Source: JADKAV01 sp963818505 (lineage in GTDB: Bacteria > Actinomycetota > Actinomycetes > S36-B12 > UBA10799). From it: 64,000 nucleotides of DNA. The notes below the pieces were generated by a model. It made no database searches and was not told the origin of the DNA. It worked only from the letters and a program-made list of their open reading frames with translations. The DNA lies in contig CAWFSJ010000005.1 in assembly GCA_963818505.1 (NCBI GenBank), positions 372,001 to 436,000 on the forward strand. The letters run 5' to 3'. The position numbers and the translations under genes are program-made. Of the stretch, positions 1 through 7,534 are shown piece after piece (position 1 is the first letter of the stretch; every line of letters starts with the position of its first letter).

Positions 1-74
1 CAGTCAAAGCCGACGCCTTTCGGGGACCCGAAGAAGGGCCGGTCGGGCCAAGACCCGCAACCCGGCCGCACCGA

Positions 75-743
75 TCAAACCCCGGCGCGCTCCAACAGCG
101 ACGTGAACAGGCCCAAACCGTCCGTGCCCGGCCCGGTCAAGGGGTCGATGGCATGCTCCGGGTGCGGCATGAGACCCACGACGTTGCCGGCGGGGTTGGT
201 GATGCCTGCGATGTCCCGGCGCGAACCGTTCGGGTTGCCACTCACGTAGCGGAAGACCACCCGGCCCTCTGCCTCCAGCCGGTCGAGGGTGGCCTCGTCG
301 GCGATGTACGAGCCCTCACCGTTCTTGACCGGCACGACGATCTGCGCGTCCGGGTCGAAACCGCGGGTCCAAGCAGTCGCGACGTTCTCCACGCGCAGAG
401 CCTGGTCCCGGCACACGAAGTGCAGACTCTCGTTGCGTACCAGGGCGCCGGGGAGCAGGTGCGCCTCGCACAGGATCTGGAAGCCGTTGCAGATGCCCAA
501 AACCGGCATCCCCTTCTCGGCGGCGTCCACGATCTCGCTCATCACGGGCGCAAACCGGGCGATCGCACCGCAGCGCAGGTAGTCACCGTAGGAGAAGCCA
601 CCGGGCAGCACCACCGCGTCCACCCCCCGCAGGTCGTGGTCGCCATGCCATAGCGCGACCGCCTCGCCGCCCGCGTACTTCACCGCCCGGGCAGCATCGA
701 CATCGTCAAGGGTTCCCGGGAAGGTGACTACTCCAACGCGCAC
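75..743 (-). CDS. purQ: Phosphoribosylformylglycinamidine synthase, glutaminase subunit PurQ
   Basis: PurQ releases ammonia from glutamine for the FGAM synthase step of purine synthesis, working with PurS and PurL. The 222-residue protein is the usual size and shows the class I amidotransferase nucleophile in GICNGFQIL (Cys85) and the His/Glu pair in MPHPEHA near the C-terminus. The reading frame is open 32 codons further upstream, but that part has no PurQ similarity and overlaps the upstream stress-protein gene. GTG at 743 is chosen because the family N-terminus (VRVGVVTFPGT) begins there and a TACCGT hexamer ends 6 bases before it. purS lies 3.2 kb away rather than adjacent. purL is not in the window and may lie beyond the left edge. 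Confidence 0.95.
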   Translation of the reverse strand: MRVGVVTFPGTLDDVDAARAVKYAGGEAVALWHGDHDLRGVDAVVLPGGFSYGDYLRCGAIARFAPVMSEIVDAAEKGMPVLGICNGFQILCEAHLLPGALVRNESLHFVCRDQALRVENVATAWTRGFDPDAQIVVPVKNGEGSYIADEATLDRLEAEGRVVFRYVSGNPNGSRRDIAGITNPAGNVVGLMPHPEHAIDPLTGPGTDGLGLFTSLLERAGV

Positions 744-747
744 AACC

Positions 748-1614
748 TCACGGTACGACAGCCACCGAGCAGGCAGCCTTGTGCACCACCGCGTGGCTGA
801 CCGATCCGAGCAGCAGACCCTTGAAACCACCCAGACCACGAGAACCGACCACCAACAGCGCGGCGTTCTGGCTGGCCTTCACCAGGGACTTCACCGGTGA
901 CCCCTTCATGACTTCCTGGCGGACTTTGACGTCGGGGAAGTCCTCACGGAAACCCGCCATCGCCTCGGAGGTCTCCCGCAGTTCCGCGTTGCCATAGTCG
1001 CGGATCAAGACCTCGGGTTCATAGCTCGGGACCTCGACCATCGACCAGGTCGGCGGAATCTCCCAACTGTGCAGAACGTGCAGGGCCGAGCCTGTGTAAC
1101 TGGCCTGCTCGAAGGCCCACTCCAGCGCCTTCAGGGAATGCGGCGAACCATCGACACCCACCACTATGTCGTGCTGGTCTGTCTGCAACGGGCGTACTAC
1201 GACAGCGGGGCACTTGGCGTGGGTGGCGACCTGCCGTGAGACGCTGCCGAGCAGGAAGCCCGTCAAACCCCCGGACCCGTGGCTGCCCACGACGACCAGG
1301 TTCGCGCCTTCGGAGTGCTTGACCAAGGCCGCCGGCGTCCGGCCGACAAGGATTTCGCCCATGGCGTTGGCGCCCATCTCGGCGGCCACTTTCAAAGCCT
1401 CATCGTTGACGGCGTGCGCTTCCTGGCGCAACTCGTCGAGCAACTCCTCCTGCAGCGTCGAGGACGCACCAATGCCCAGATCGGCCGCGGGCATGGTCCA
1501 CGTCGTGATCACCTCAAGGGTGCGGCCGCGGTCCTTGGCAGCCTTCGCAGCCCACTTCAGTGCGTGTAGCGAACCCTCTGATCCGTCGAAACCGACGATT
1601 ACAGAACCGGACAT
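748..1614 (-). CDS. Universal stress protein, tandem UspA domains
   Basis: Cytoplasmic stress protein with two UspA domains, about residues 1-140 and 150-288. Each ends in the ATP-binding pattern of this family: VVGSHGSGGLTG followed by LLGSVS in the first, VVGSRGLGGFKG followed by LLGSVS in the second. So both halves are probably nucleotide-binding. Two-domain Usp proteins are common in actinomycetes and are linked to hypoxia and dormancy, but the target here is unknown. The start at ATG 1614 is preferred over the GTG six bases upstream because a GGAGG sequence sits at the right distance. The gene ends 4 bases before purQ starts, so the two may be co-transcribed although purQ has its own -10 box. 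Confidence 0.9.
   Translation of the reverse strand: MSGSVIVGFDGSEGSLHALKWAAKAAKDRGRTLEVITTWTMPAADLGIGASSTLQEELLDELRQEAHAVNDEALKVAAEMGANAMGEILVGRTPAALVKHSEGANLVVVGSHGSGGLTGFLLGSVSRQVATHAKCPAVVVRPLQTDQHDIVVGVDGSPHSLKALEWAFEQASYTGSALHVLHSWEIPPTWSMVEVPSYEPEVLIRDYGNAELRETSEAMAGFREDFPDVKVRQEVMKGSPVKSLVKASQNAALLVVGSRGLGGFKGLLLGSVSHAVVHKAACSVAVVP
750..755 (-). promoter_or_regulatory. -10 element of purQ, leaderless
   Basis: TACCGT on the minus strand, 6 bases before the purQ GTG. It lies inside the 3' end of the upstream universal stress protein gene. Confidence 0.5.
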
Positions 1615-1753
1615 GTCCACCCTCCGTCCTCATCACGGCCGGTGGTCCCCAGGCGAACTGCGCCTGCCAGACGCATCGAGCCTTAACCCTCACTTCCACT
1701 CTACGCCCGCAGCGGCTCCCGCGAACAGGTGTCCAGCGCCCAGAAGGCCGGTT

Positions 1754-2224
1754 TCAGCAGGTCCATTCCCCGCCGGTCGAGACGAAGCCGGTGGTCAGGG
1801 CGATGCGCTTGACCTTGCCGTTCTTCAGCACGAACTGCAGTGACGACTTCGGCTTGGCGACCACCCAGATCCGGCCGTTGGTGAAGATGTCGCGGCCCTG
1901 GAACGACCCGGTTGGGAACGCGCTGCGAACCGACGCGGCCGAGGATCCGAGTTCAATGCCGCGGATGGTGCTCGAGGGCTGAATGGCCACGAGTTTGCCC
2001 TTACGACTCCACAGAGCGCGCGCTTCGAACTCCGGCTTGAAATCGGTGTCCTCGCCCGGACATATCGCCAGATTGGGGCCCATCGCGCCAGTGGCCAGCC
2101 CCTCAGCGACCGTCATCCGAAGCTTCACCGGTCCCAAGCCGGAGAAGTTCGCGGGATCGCCGGCGGCTGCAGCCGGGCCAGCAGCGGCGAGAACAAGGAC
2201 TACAGATGCGGCGATCGTCTTCAT
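1754..2224 (-). CDS. Small secreted protein of unknown function
   Basis: A 156-residue protein with a signal peptide of about 20 residues ending in GPAAAAG. The mature part is about 135 residues, contains two cysteines (one at the very C-terminus) and has alternating hydrophobic strands such as GRIWVVAKP and LQFVLKNGKVKRIAL, suggesting a small beta-rich exported domain. I do not recognise the family. Many actinomycete proteins of this size and layout have no known role. ATG 2224 follows a TAGCGT hexamer by 7 bases, so it is probably leaderless and monocistronic. The next gene (GNAT) is in the same direction but ends 10 bases upstream of this start. Confidence 0.75.
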   Translation of the reverse strand: MKTIAASVVLVLAAAGPAAAAGDPANFSGLGPVKLRMTVAEGLATGAMGPNLAICPGEDTDFKPEFEARALWSRKGKLVAIQPSSTIRGIELGSSAASVRSAFPTGSFQGRDIFTNGRIWVVAKPKSSLQFVLKNGKVKRIALTTGFVSTGGEWTC

Positions 2225-2231
2225 GATCCCG

Positions 2232-2237
2232 ACGCTA
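2232..2237 (-). promoter_or_regulatory. -10 element, leaderless
   Basis: TAGCGT on the minus strand, 7 bases before the ATG of the small secreted protein. It overlaps the stop region of the GNAT gene. Confidence 0.5.
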
Positions 2238-2687
2238 GACCTGCGCGGCAGGATCTTCCAGTACTACGTACATATGCGGGCCGACCCCCGCCTTGAGCCA
2301 CTCCTGCCCGACGACCACCCAGCCTGCTCGCTCGTAGAGTCCCAAGGCAGCCACGCGGGCGTCGGCCCACATGGAGCCAGCCCCGGCCTTGGCAGCCTCC
2401 GACACCGTCGCGCGCAACACCCGGGACCCGACTCCACCGCGGTGTTCAGGCAACACGGCCATCGACCGGAGTTGCCACTGCGGGGCTCTCAGGGGCAGCA
2501 GTTCCGGATGCGGCCACGGCGCCGGACCCGCCGAGCACGCGCCCACCACCAGCCCGTCGGCGAGCGCCGCGACGTGTAACCAGTCCCGCGGGTGGGGCCG
2601 GTCGGTCGGCAGGGGACCGTCGGGCCGGAGCACTCGCTGCTGCACACCACGGACCTCGCCACGCGATGCCGGTCGAACGATGAGCAT
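2235..2687 (-). CDS. GNAT-family N-acetyltransferase
   Basis: A 150-residue acetyl-CoA-dependent N-acetyltransferase. The core beta4-alpha3 motif is visible as LRSMAVLPEHRGGVGSRVL, the pyrophosphate-binding loop of the fold, followed by the C-terminal ALGLYERAGWVVVGQ stretch typical of GNAT proteins. The substrate cannot be deduced. The frame is open to an upstream ATG at 2711, but that start would overlap the divergent Ddn-like gene. ATG 2687 fits better because a TACTGT hexamer ends 6 bases upstream of it. The divergent neighbour has its own -10 overlapping this one. Confidence 0.85.
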   Translation of the reverse strand: MLIVRPASRGEVRGVQQRVLRPDGPLPTDRPHPRDWLHVAALADGLVVGACSAGPAPWPHPELLPLRAPQWQLRSMAVLPEHRGGVGSRVLRATVSEAAKAGAGSMWADARVAALGLYERAGWVVVGQEWLKAGVGPHMYVVLEDPAAQV

Positions 2688-2693
2688 GGGCCC

Positions 2694-2703
2694 ACAGTAG
2701 TTT
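2694..2703. promoter_or_regulatory. Overlapping divergent -10 elements
   Basis: On the minus strand TACTGT (2694-2699) lies 6 bases from the GNAT ATG. On the plus strand TAGTTT (2698-2703) lies 6 bases from the Ddn-like ATG. The two hexamers share two base pairs, so the divergent leaderless promoters should exclude each other. Confidence 0.5.
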
Positions 2704-2709
2704 CGGGGC

Positions 2710-3183
2710 ATGGCCTACAAAGATGTGATGCGCTGGCTCGGACACAAGAAGTGGTTCGCCTGGACCGCAGCCCGACTGGCCCCCTTGGACGCGAAGGTGG
2801 TCAAGAAGACCGGTGGCAAGTTCGGCCTATTGGGCGACTACGGCCTGCCCCAATGCCTGCTCACGACCACCGGGCGCAAGTCCGGCCAGCAGCGCACGGT
2901 GACGCTGCTCTATGGCACGCGCGCAGCCGATGAGTACGTCCTGATCGGGTCGAACTTCGGGCAGAAGCACCACCCCGCGTGGGCCCTGAACCTCGAGGCG
3001 AATCCGGACTGCGTGTTCAACGTCGACGACCAGCCCCGCGACATGATGGCGCGGTTGGTGACCGACGAGGCCGAACGTGAGCAGATCTGGGAGTTGATGT
3101 ACGAGGTGTGGCCGGCGTACAACGCCTACCGCGGACGGGCGGGCCGCGAGATCAAGGTGTTCGTCATCACACCGAAGGCCTGA
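2710..3183 (+). CDS. Deazaflavin (F420)-dependent nitroreductase/quinone reductase family protein
   Basis: A 157-residue protein of the Ddn-like split beta-barrel family, members of which use the deazaflavin F420 for reduction of quinones or nitro compounds. Family features seen are LLTTTGRKSGQQRTVTLLY (the strand pair that cradles F420), the GSNFGQKHHPAW segment, and the C-terminal VWPAYNAYRGRAGREIKVFVI, where the YxxYxxR pattern is characteristic. This suggests that the organism makes F420, though no F420 synthesis gene is in the window. The physiological substrate is unknown. It stands alone on the plus strand, with a TAGTTT hexamer 6 bases before the ATG. Confidence 0.88.
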   Translation: MAYKDVMRWLGHKKWFAWTAARLAPLDAKVVKKTGGKFGLLGDYGLPQCLLTTTGRKSGQQRTVTLLYGTRAADEYVLIGSNFGQKHHPAWALNLEANPDCVFNVDDQPRDMMARLVTDEAEREQIWELMYEVWPAYNAYRGRAGREIKVFVITPKA

Positions 3184-3187
3184 AACC

Positions 3188-3889
3188 TCAGACGTTCGTC
3201 ACGATGAGGCTCGCCCCGCCCAGAGCCGCGACCACCAGCACGGCGAACCGGGCGGCGGTGGCCGGGATACGACCGGCCGCGAGCATTCCGGCGACCGTTC
3301 CGACAACCAGCGCGGCAGCCATCCACCAAGCCGGGGCGAGCACGCCGATGACCAGCGCCGTGAAGACGTTCTGTACCAGGAAGAAGAACTGCAGTGTGGC
3401 CCGCGACTGCGCGGGACCCCAGCCGGCATTCGCTGCATACATCCCCATCGGCGGGCCACCCACGCCGCCGACCACGTTGAGCACAGCGCTGGAGATCCCC
3501 GCTGCGATCCCCCCGGGTATCCCGCGCAACCACTGCCACGAAGCACCCCTTGCAAGAAGGACAACCCCAGCGATCACCGCGATTCCCGAAGCCACCGCGA
3601 CCAGGGATGCGTCCACACCGGCCAGTGCCAGCGCGACAACCGGCGTGGCCAGAAGGGTGGGGAGCAGCAGCAGCCCGGCGTCCTTGTAGCGCACCTCACG
3701 CCATTGCGACAACAACGGAACCAGCGATGCGAACGTCGCGAGCACGACGACCATGGCGACGCCGTCGCGCGGTCCGAACAGGGCCAGAAGGGCAGGGGCC
3801 GCGATCAGGGAGAACCCCAGGCCTGTGACTGTCTGCGCGAAGGCGCCCACGGCGATCGCACTGGCGGACAAGGCGAGCAACCACTGCAC
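3188..3889 (-). CDS. TauE/SafE-type membrane permease (probable anion or organosulfonate exporter)
   Basis: A 233-residue integral membrane protein with about eight hydrophobic segments. It matches the TauE/SafE family, whose typical features are visible: an N-terminal half beginning AFAQTVTGLGFSLIAAP and a repeated second half with GGVGGPPMGMY. Relatives move sulfite, sulfoacetate or other small anions, but the substrate here is not evident and no sulfur metabolism genes adjoin it. The reading frame is open for 30 more codons upstream. GTG 3889 is chosen because an AGGGAG ribosome site lies just before it and the first transmembrane helix starts immediately after. It converges with the Ddn-like gene, with only 4 bases between stops. 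Confidence 0.85.
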   Translation of the reverse strand: MQWLLALSASAIAVGAFAQTVTGLGFSLIAAPALLALFGPRDGVAMVVVLATFASLVPLLSQWREVRYKDAGLLLLPTLLATPVVALALAGVDASLVAVASGIAVIAGVVLLARGASWQWLRGIPGGIAAGISSAVLNVVGGVGGPPMGMYAANAGWGPAQSRATLQFFFLVQNVFTALVIGVLAPAWWMAAALVVGTVAGMLAAGRIPATAARFAVLVVAALGGASLIVTNV

Positions 3890-3989
3890 GGCGACTCCCT
3901 CCCCAACGCGGTCAAGGTGCCCGGCTCCCCCCTCGCGAAGCCGGGCAGGAACGGCATACCCCAGGGGGGCTTGCTTCAAACCCTCGCCG

Positions 3990-4232
3990 TTACTGCACGG
4001 ACAGAGTGTGGTTCTCGATCACGGGATTGGCCAGCAGGGTCTCGGCCAAGTGCTCGAGTTCCACCATGCGGTCCTCGGTCAACTGGCCCTCGACCTCGAT
4101 CTCGAATCGCTTGCCTTGTCTCACCGAGACCACCCCTTCGAGACCGAGTCGTCCCATCGCGGCCTGCACAGCCTGGCCTTGGGGGTCGAGCAACTCGGCT
4201 TTGGGCATCACTTCGACGATGATTCGCGGCAC
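3990..4232 (-). CDS. purS: Phosphoribosylformylglycinamidine synthase subunit PurS
   Basis: The 80-residue small structural subunit that bridges PurL and PurQ in the three-part FGAM synthase. The sequence has the family hallmarks: an initial strand PRIIVEVMPKAELLDPQG, the GLEGVVSVRQGKRFEIEVEG core and the C-terminal LLANPVIENHTLSV. In most actinobacteria purS is directly next to purQ and purL. Here it is 3.2 kb away, with a TauE-like gene, a divergent Ddn-like gene, a GNAT gene, a secreted protein and a stress protein in between. GTG 4232 is the start; TAGTCT ends 6 bases before it, so the gene has its own leaderless promoter. Confidence 0.95.
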   Translation of the reverse strand: MPRIIVEVMPKAELLDPQGQAVQAAMGRLGLEGVVSVRQGKRFEIEVEGQLTEDRMVELEHLAETLLANPVIENHTLSVQ

Positions 4233-4238
4233 GTGTCC

Positions 4239-4244
4239 AGACTA
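4239..4244 (-). promoter_or_regulatory. -10 element of purS, leaderless
   Basis: TAGTCT, 6 bases before the purS GTG. The TAG is also within the last codons of the upstream DUF2252 gene, so promoter and stop overlap. Confidence 0.5.
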
Positions 4245-5591
4245 AGCCGTGCCCGTGGCGCTGTCGGCCACTGCCTTCGCGAACTCGCTGTGGTCGGTCT
4301 CCACAACGTCGGCGTAACGAAGGGCGTAGCGACCGACTGCCTTGACGAAAGAGTCGGAGTCACCGAGATATGAGTCGATCGCGATCCGGTCGCCAGTCAC
4401 CGCGTGCGAGCGGGCCAGCGCGAAACCGCACAGCCTGGCGAACCGGGGCAGGGTCTGCGGTGTCGTGCGCCGGTAGGCAGAGACCACCGGCCGCAGCTGG
4501 CTGAGATAGAAATCGCGGTCGCGCCATCTGCTGAAGCCGAGCAGGGGATCAGGCTCGGACTGGATCAGGCCCTGCCCGATCGCCACCCTGCGCGCCTGAT
4601 TGCCGCGGTGACGGAACTCCGGCAGGACGTATGGCTGCAGGACTGAAGGTCGCGATTCCTTGACCTGCAAAGCCACCCGCTCGTGCTTGCGGGTGCCCTG
4701 CAACAGGACCACGAAGGAACGCAGCCCGACGTCGGACACCCCTCGCACCAGCATCCCGACATCGGCGATGCGGTACTCACTGAGCATCTGCTGGATCTCC
4801 GCCGAGACAGACGACCAGTAGCCGCTCATCACTGCAGTCAGTCCGTTGTGAACCTCGGCTGCCTCCTGCTCGGTGAGCCAATCGGTGAGAGCGTGAATGG
4901 GGGGTTCGTGTCGCAGCAAGGGTGTCGAGTCACTCTCGTCGTACATGTTCGCGTACAACATTGGTTCGTCGGTGAATGCAAGATCACGCTGGCGCTTGGA
5001 CGCTTTGTCGAGAGCCCTGGAGATCTCCGCGTCCGGGATGGGCGCGAACCACAGATGTAGCCGGTCCTGTCCCGCGGCCCAGGCGATTCCGCGACGGTAG
5101 CCATCCAGCGCCGATCGTGATACGAGACGCTGGTCCTTCGTGGCCAGGCCCATGGCCCGGGCGGCCATGACCATCCCAGCGGCCATCCGTTTGACGTCCC
5201 ACTCCCAGGGCGCCCGCAGGGTCTCGTCGAAGTAGCCCACATCGAAGACCGCGTCGCCGTCCGGGGAACGGTAGTAGCCGAAGCTCGAGGCATCGACGTC
5301 ACCACAAGCCTGGACATGGATCTCCGAGACCGGCGTGACAGCCAGGTCCGCCGCCATCACCACATCACTTCCGCGGAAGTACCCGTACGGATCCGCAGCC
5401 ATGCGGGCGTGGCGTACCGGGACTAGCGAAGGCAGGCGATCCTGGTCCTGTTCAAGGACGAGGTTCAACGGATCGGGGCGCACCTGCGATCGGTAGAGGT
5501 CGGCGTGCGCATCGTGGGGCACGCGGTGTCTGGCGTCCAGACCGCGCTGGATGCGCTCGTCGAGCGTTCCCGCCGTCTTGACCTGCCACAT
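4242..5591 (-). CDS. DUF2252 family protein (first paralog)
   Basis: A 449-residue cytoplasmic protein of the DUF2252 family, which has a kinase-like appearance and no settled function. Recognisable blocks are the N-terminal RMAADPYGYFRGSD segment, the VQACGDVDASSFGYY block (usually GDxHLxNFG; here the His-Leu position is changed to DVDASSFG), the DVGYFDETLRAPWEWDVKR block, and the C-terminal LCGFALARSHAVTGD block. The second copy at 58-60 kb keeps the more usual GDAHLANFG and DINDFDE. This copy has replaced residues that are conserved there, so it may be catalytically different. ATG 5591 follows TAGACT by 7 bases. Confidence 0.85.
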   Translation of the reverse strand: MWQVKTAGTLDERIQRGLDARHRVPHDAHADLYRSQVRPDPLNLVLEQDQDRLPSLVPVRHARMAADPYGYFRGSDVVMAADLAVTPVSEIHVQACGDVDASSFGYYRSPDGDAVFDVGYFDETLRAPWEWDVKRMAAGMVMAARAMGLATKDQRLVSRSALDGYRRGIAWAAGQDRLHLWFAPIPDAEISRALDKASKRQRDLAFTDEPMLYANMYDESDSTPLLRHEPPIHALTDWLTEQEAAEVHNGLTAVMSGYWSSVSAEIQQMLSEYRIADVGMLVRGVSDVGLRSFVVLLQGTRKHERVALQVKESRPSVLQPYVLPEFRHRGNQARRVAIGQGLIQSEPDPLLGFSRWRDRDFYLSQLRPVVSAYRRTTPQTLPRFARLCGFALARSHAVTGDRIAIDSYLGDSDSFVKAVGRYALRYADVVETDHSEFAKAVADSATGTA

Positions 5592-5598
5592 GTAAGGC

Positions 5599-5604
5599 AG
5601 TCTA
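5599..5604 (-). promoter_or_regulatory. -10 element of DUF2252 gene, leaderless
   Basis: TAGACT on the minus strand, 7 bases before the ATG at 5591. Confidence 0.5.
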
Positions 5605-5645
5605 CGGAGAATGCGCGCCGACCGGCAGCCCGTGCCGCCCCGGGC

Positions 5646-6605
5646 TCACGAAGCGTTCCATGCCTCCCAGGCGCTGGTCACCATTTGGCGTAGGTCATGA
5701 GTGGCCGACCAACCGAGCTGACTGTTGATCTTCTCAACGGTCGCGACCAGTTGAGCCGGATCCCCGGGCCTGCGCGGCGCCACCTGGGCTTGCACGTCCT
5801 CGCCGATCACCTCAGTGACCATCTGCATGACCTCCAGCACGGACACTCCCTCACCGCGGCCCACGTTGTAGACCTCGCCCACCGTTTGCGCCTCGCAGGC
5901 AGCAGCAGCCACCACGTGGGCGTCGGCGAGGTCCGACACGTGGATGTAGTCGCGGATGCACGATCCGTCCCGGGTGGTGTAATCGTCGCCGAACACCTGC
6001 GGGCGCCGACCTTGGGACAACGCCCGGAACACCATGGGGATGAGGTTGAACACGCTCGTATCACCAAGTGCGGGACTCGCTGCCCCCGCCACGTTGAAGT
6101 AGCGCAAAGAGGTCCACGACAAACCGCTGTTGACAGCTGCGTTGCGGGTCATCCATTCGCCGACGACCTTGGTCTGACCGTAGGGGGATTCCGGCGCCAG
6201 AGGGGCATCCTCGGTGACCAGTTGTGTGGCGGGCGTGCCGTAGACGGCCGCCGACGACGAGTAGACGAACGCAGAGGTACCCACGTCCTGCATGGCCTCC
6301 AGCAGCGACAACATGCCGTCGACGTTCTCGCGGTAGTAGTACTCGGGCCGCTCGACGGACTCCCCAACGGCCTTCTTCGCAGCCAGGTGGACGACGCCGG
6401 TGACATCGTGCTCGCGCAGCGCCGCCGCGACCAGATCGCGGTCTGCGACGTTGGCCTGGATCAGGGGCACATCGTCTGGGACCTTGCGTGCCAGGCCGGT
6501 GGACAGGTCATCCAGAACCACCACATCACGACCGCTGGCCTGCAGGGACCGCAGGACGTGAGCCCCGATGTAGCCGGCGCCCCCGCTCAACAACCACGTC
6601 GTCAT
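5646..6605 (-). CDS. galE: UDP-glucose 4-epimerase
   Basis: A 319-residue extended short-chain dehydrogenase that interconverts UDP-glucose and UDP-galactose with bound NAD. It shows the Rossmann motif GGAGYIGAHVLRSL at the N-terminus, the SSSAAVYG serine region and the catalytic YGQTK (YxxxK). RYFNVAGA and the CIRDYIHVSDLADAHV block are typical of GalE. The ATG at 6605 overlaps the purC stop by four bases (ATGA-type), so it should be translated by coupling from the purC transcript. No other galactose genes are nearby, so a role in supplying UDP-galactose for cell-surface glycans is likely. Confidence 0.93.
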   Translation of the reverse strand: MTTWLLSGGAGYIGAHVLRSLQASGRDVVVLDDLSTGLARKVPDDVPLIQANVADRDLVAAALREHDVTGVVHLAAKKAVGESVERPEYYYRENVDGMLSLLEAMQDVGTSAFVYSSSAAVYGTPATQLVTEDAPLAPESPYGQTKVVGEWMTRNAAVNSGLSWTSLRYFNVAGAASPALGDTSVFNLIPMVFRALSQGRRPQVFGDDYTTRDGSCIRDYIHVSDLADAHVVAAAACEAQTVGEVYNVGRGEGVSVLEVMQMVTEVIGEDVQAQVAPRRPGDPAQLVATVEKINSQLGWSATHDLRQMVTSAWEAWNAS

Positions 6606-7465
6606 TCGAACTCCTCGCCGGTCAGCGTTTCGAAGGCTTGAACGTACTTGGCCCTTGTGGCCGAAACGACTGCGTCCGGCAGGTGTGGCGGCGGGGCATC
6701 TGAGGCCGGGTCCCAGCCCGACTCAAGGCGCAGCCAGTCGCGCACGTACTGCTTGTCGTAGCTCGGAGGCGCAACGTCCAGCTGCCACATGCTGGCGTCC
6801 CAGAAGCGCGACGAGTCCGGGGTCAGCACCTCGTCGGCGAGAACGATTCGACCGTCGGCGTCGAGGCCGAACTCGAACTTCGTGTCCGCGAGTAACAGAC
6901 CGCGCTCGGCAGCGAGGTCGCTGGCGCGGGAGAAGACACGCAGCGACAGTCCGCGTAGTTCTTCAGCGCGCTGCTGGCCTACCAGTTCCACGACAGTTGC
7001 GAAATCGATGTTCTCGTCGTGCTCTCCGATCGCAGCTTTGGTCGCCGGGGTGAAGATCGGTTCAGGCAGTCTCTGCGACTGCCGCAGCCCCGCCGGTAGT
7101 TGCACGCCGCAGACACTTCCGTTCTCTTGGTAATCCGTCCAGCCGGACCCGGCAAGGTAGCCGCGGACCACACACTCGACCGGAAGCATGTCCAGCCGTT
7201 GGCAGATCACGGCACGTCCGGCCACTTCGGCGGGCACGTCCAAGGAGACGATGTGGTTCGCCACGATGTCGGCCAGGCGCTCGAACCACCACAGGGACAT
7301 CCTTGTGAGGATGCGTCCCTTGTCGGGAATGGGGGTCGGCAGGATCGCGTCGTAGGCACTGATGCGGTCGGAGGCAACGAAGAGCAGTCGGCCGTCATCG
7401 GCGTACAGGTCGCGGACCTTGCCCGAGTACACCGGGTTCCACCCGCGGATCGAAGGCGCGCTCAC
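6602..7465 (-). CDS. purC: Phosphoribosylaminoimidazole-succinocarboxamide (SAICAR) synthase
   Basis: PurC joins aspartate to CAIR using ATP in purine synthesis. The 287-residue length and the blocks YSGKVRDLYAD, FVASDRISAYD, PVECVVRGYLAGSGW and the ILADEVLTPDSSRFW-like C-terminal segment (LADEVLTPDSSRFWD) are those of the family. The start is GTG 7465. TAACGT ends 6 bases before it, so it begins with a leaderless message that continues into galE. It is separated from purB by the divergently oriented PAP2 gene and a repeat-rich gap. Confidence 0.95.
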   Translation of the reverse strand: MSAPSIRGWNPVYSGKVRDLYADDGRLLFVASDRISAYDAILPTPIPDKGRILTRMSLWWFERLADIVANHIVSLDVPAEVAGRAVICQRLDMLPVECVVRGYLAGSGWTDYQENGSVCGVQLPAGLRQSQRLPEPIFTPATKAAIGEHDENIDFATVVELVGQQRAEELRGLSLRVFSRASDLAAERGLLLADTKFEFGLDADGRIVLADEVLTPDSSRFWDASMWQLDVAPPSYDKQYVRDWLRLESGWDPASDAPPPHLPDAVVSATRAKYVQAFETLTGEEFE

Positions 7466-7471
7466 CGTTCC

Positions 7472-7477
7472 ACGTTA
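7472..7477 (-). promoter_or_regulatory. -10 element of purC, leaderless
   Basis: TAACGT on the minus strand, 6 bases before the purC GTG. Confidence 0.5.
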
Positions 7478-7521
7478 GTGGTCGCGCCGCACGGTGCTGA
7501 ACCCTCCCACCGCAACCCCTG

Positions 7522-7527
7522 CATACT
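7522..7527 (+). promoter_or_regulatory. -10 element of PAP2 gene, leaderless
   Basis: CATACT on the plus strand, 7 bases before the GTG at 7535. It is divergent from the purC promoter about 45 bases away. Confidence 0.45.
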
Positions 7528-7534
7528 GGGCGAC

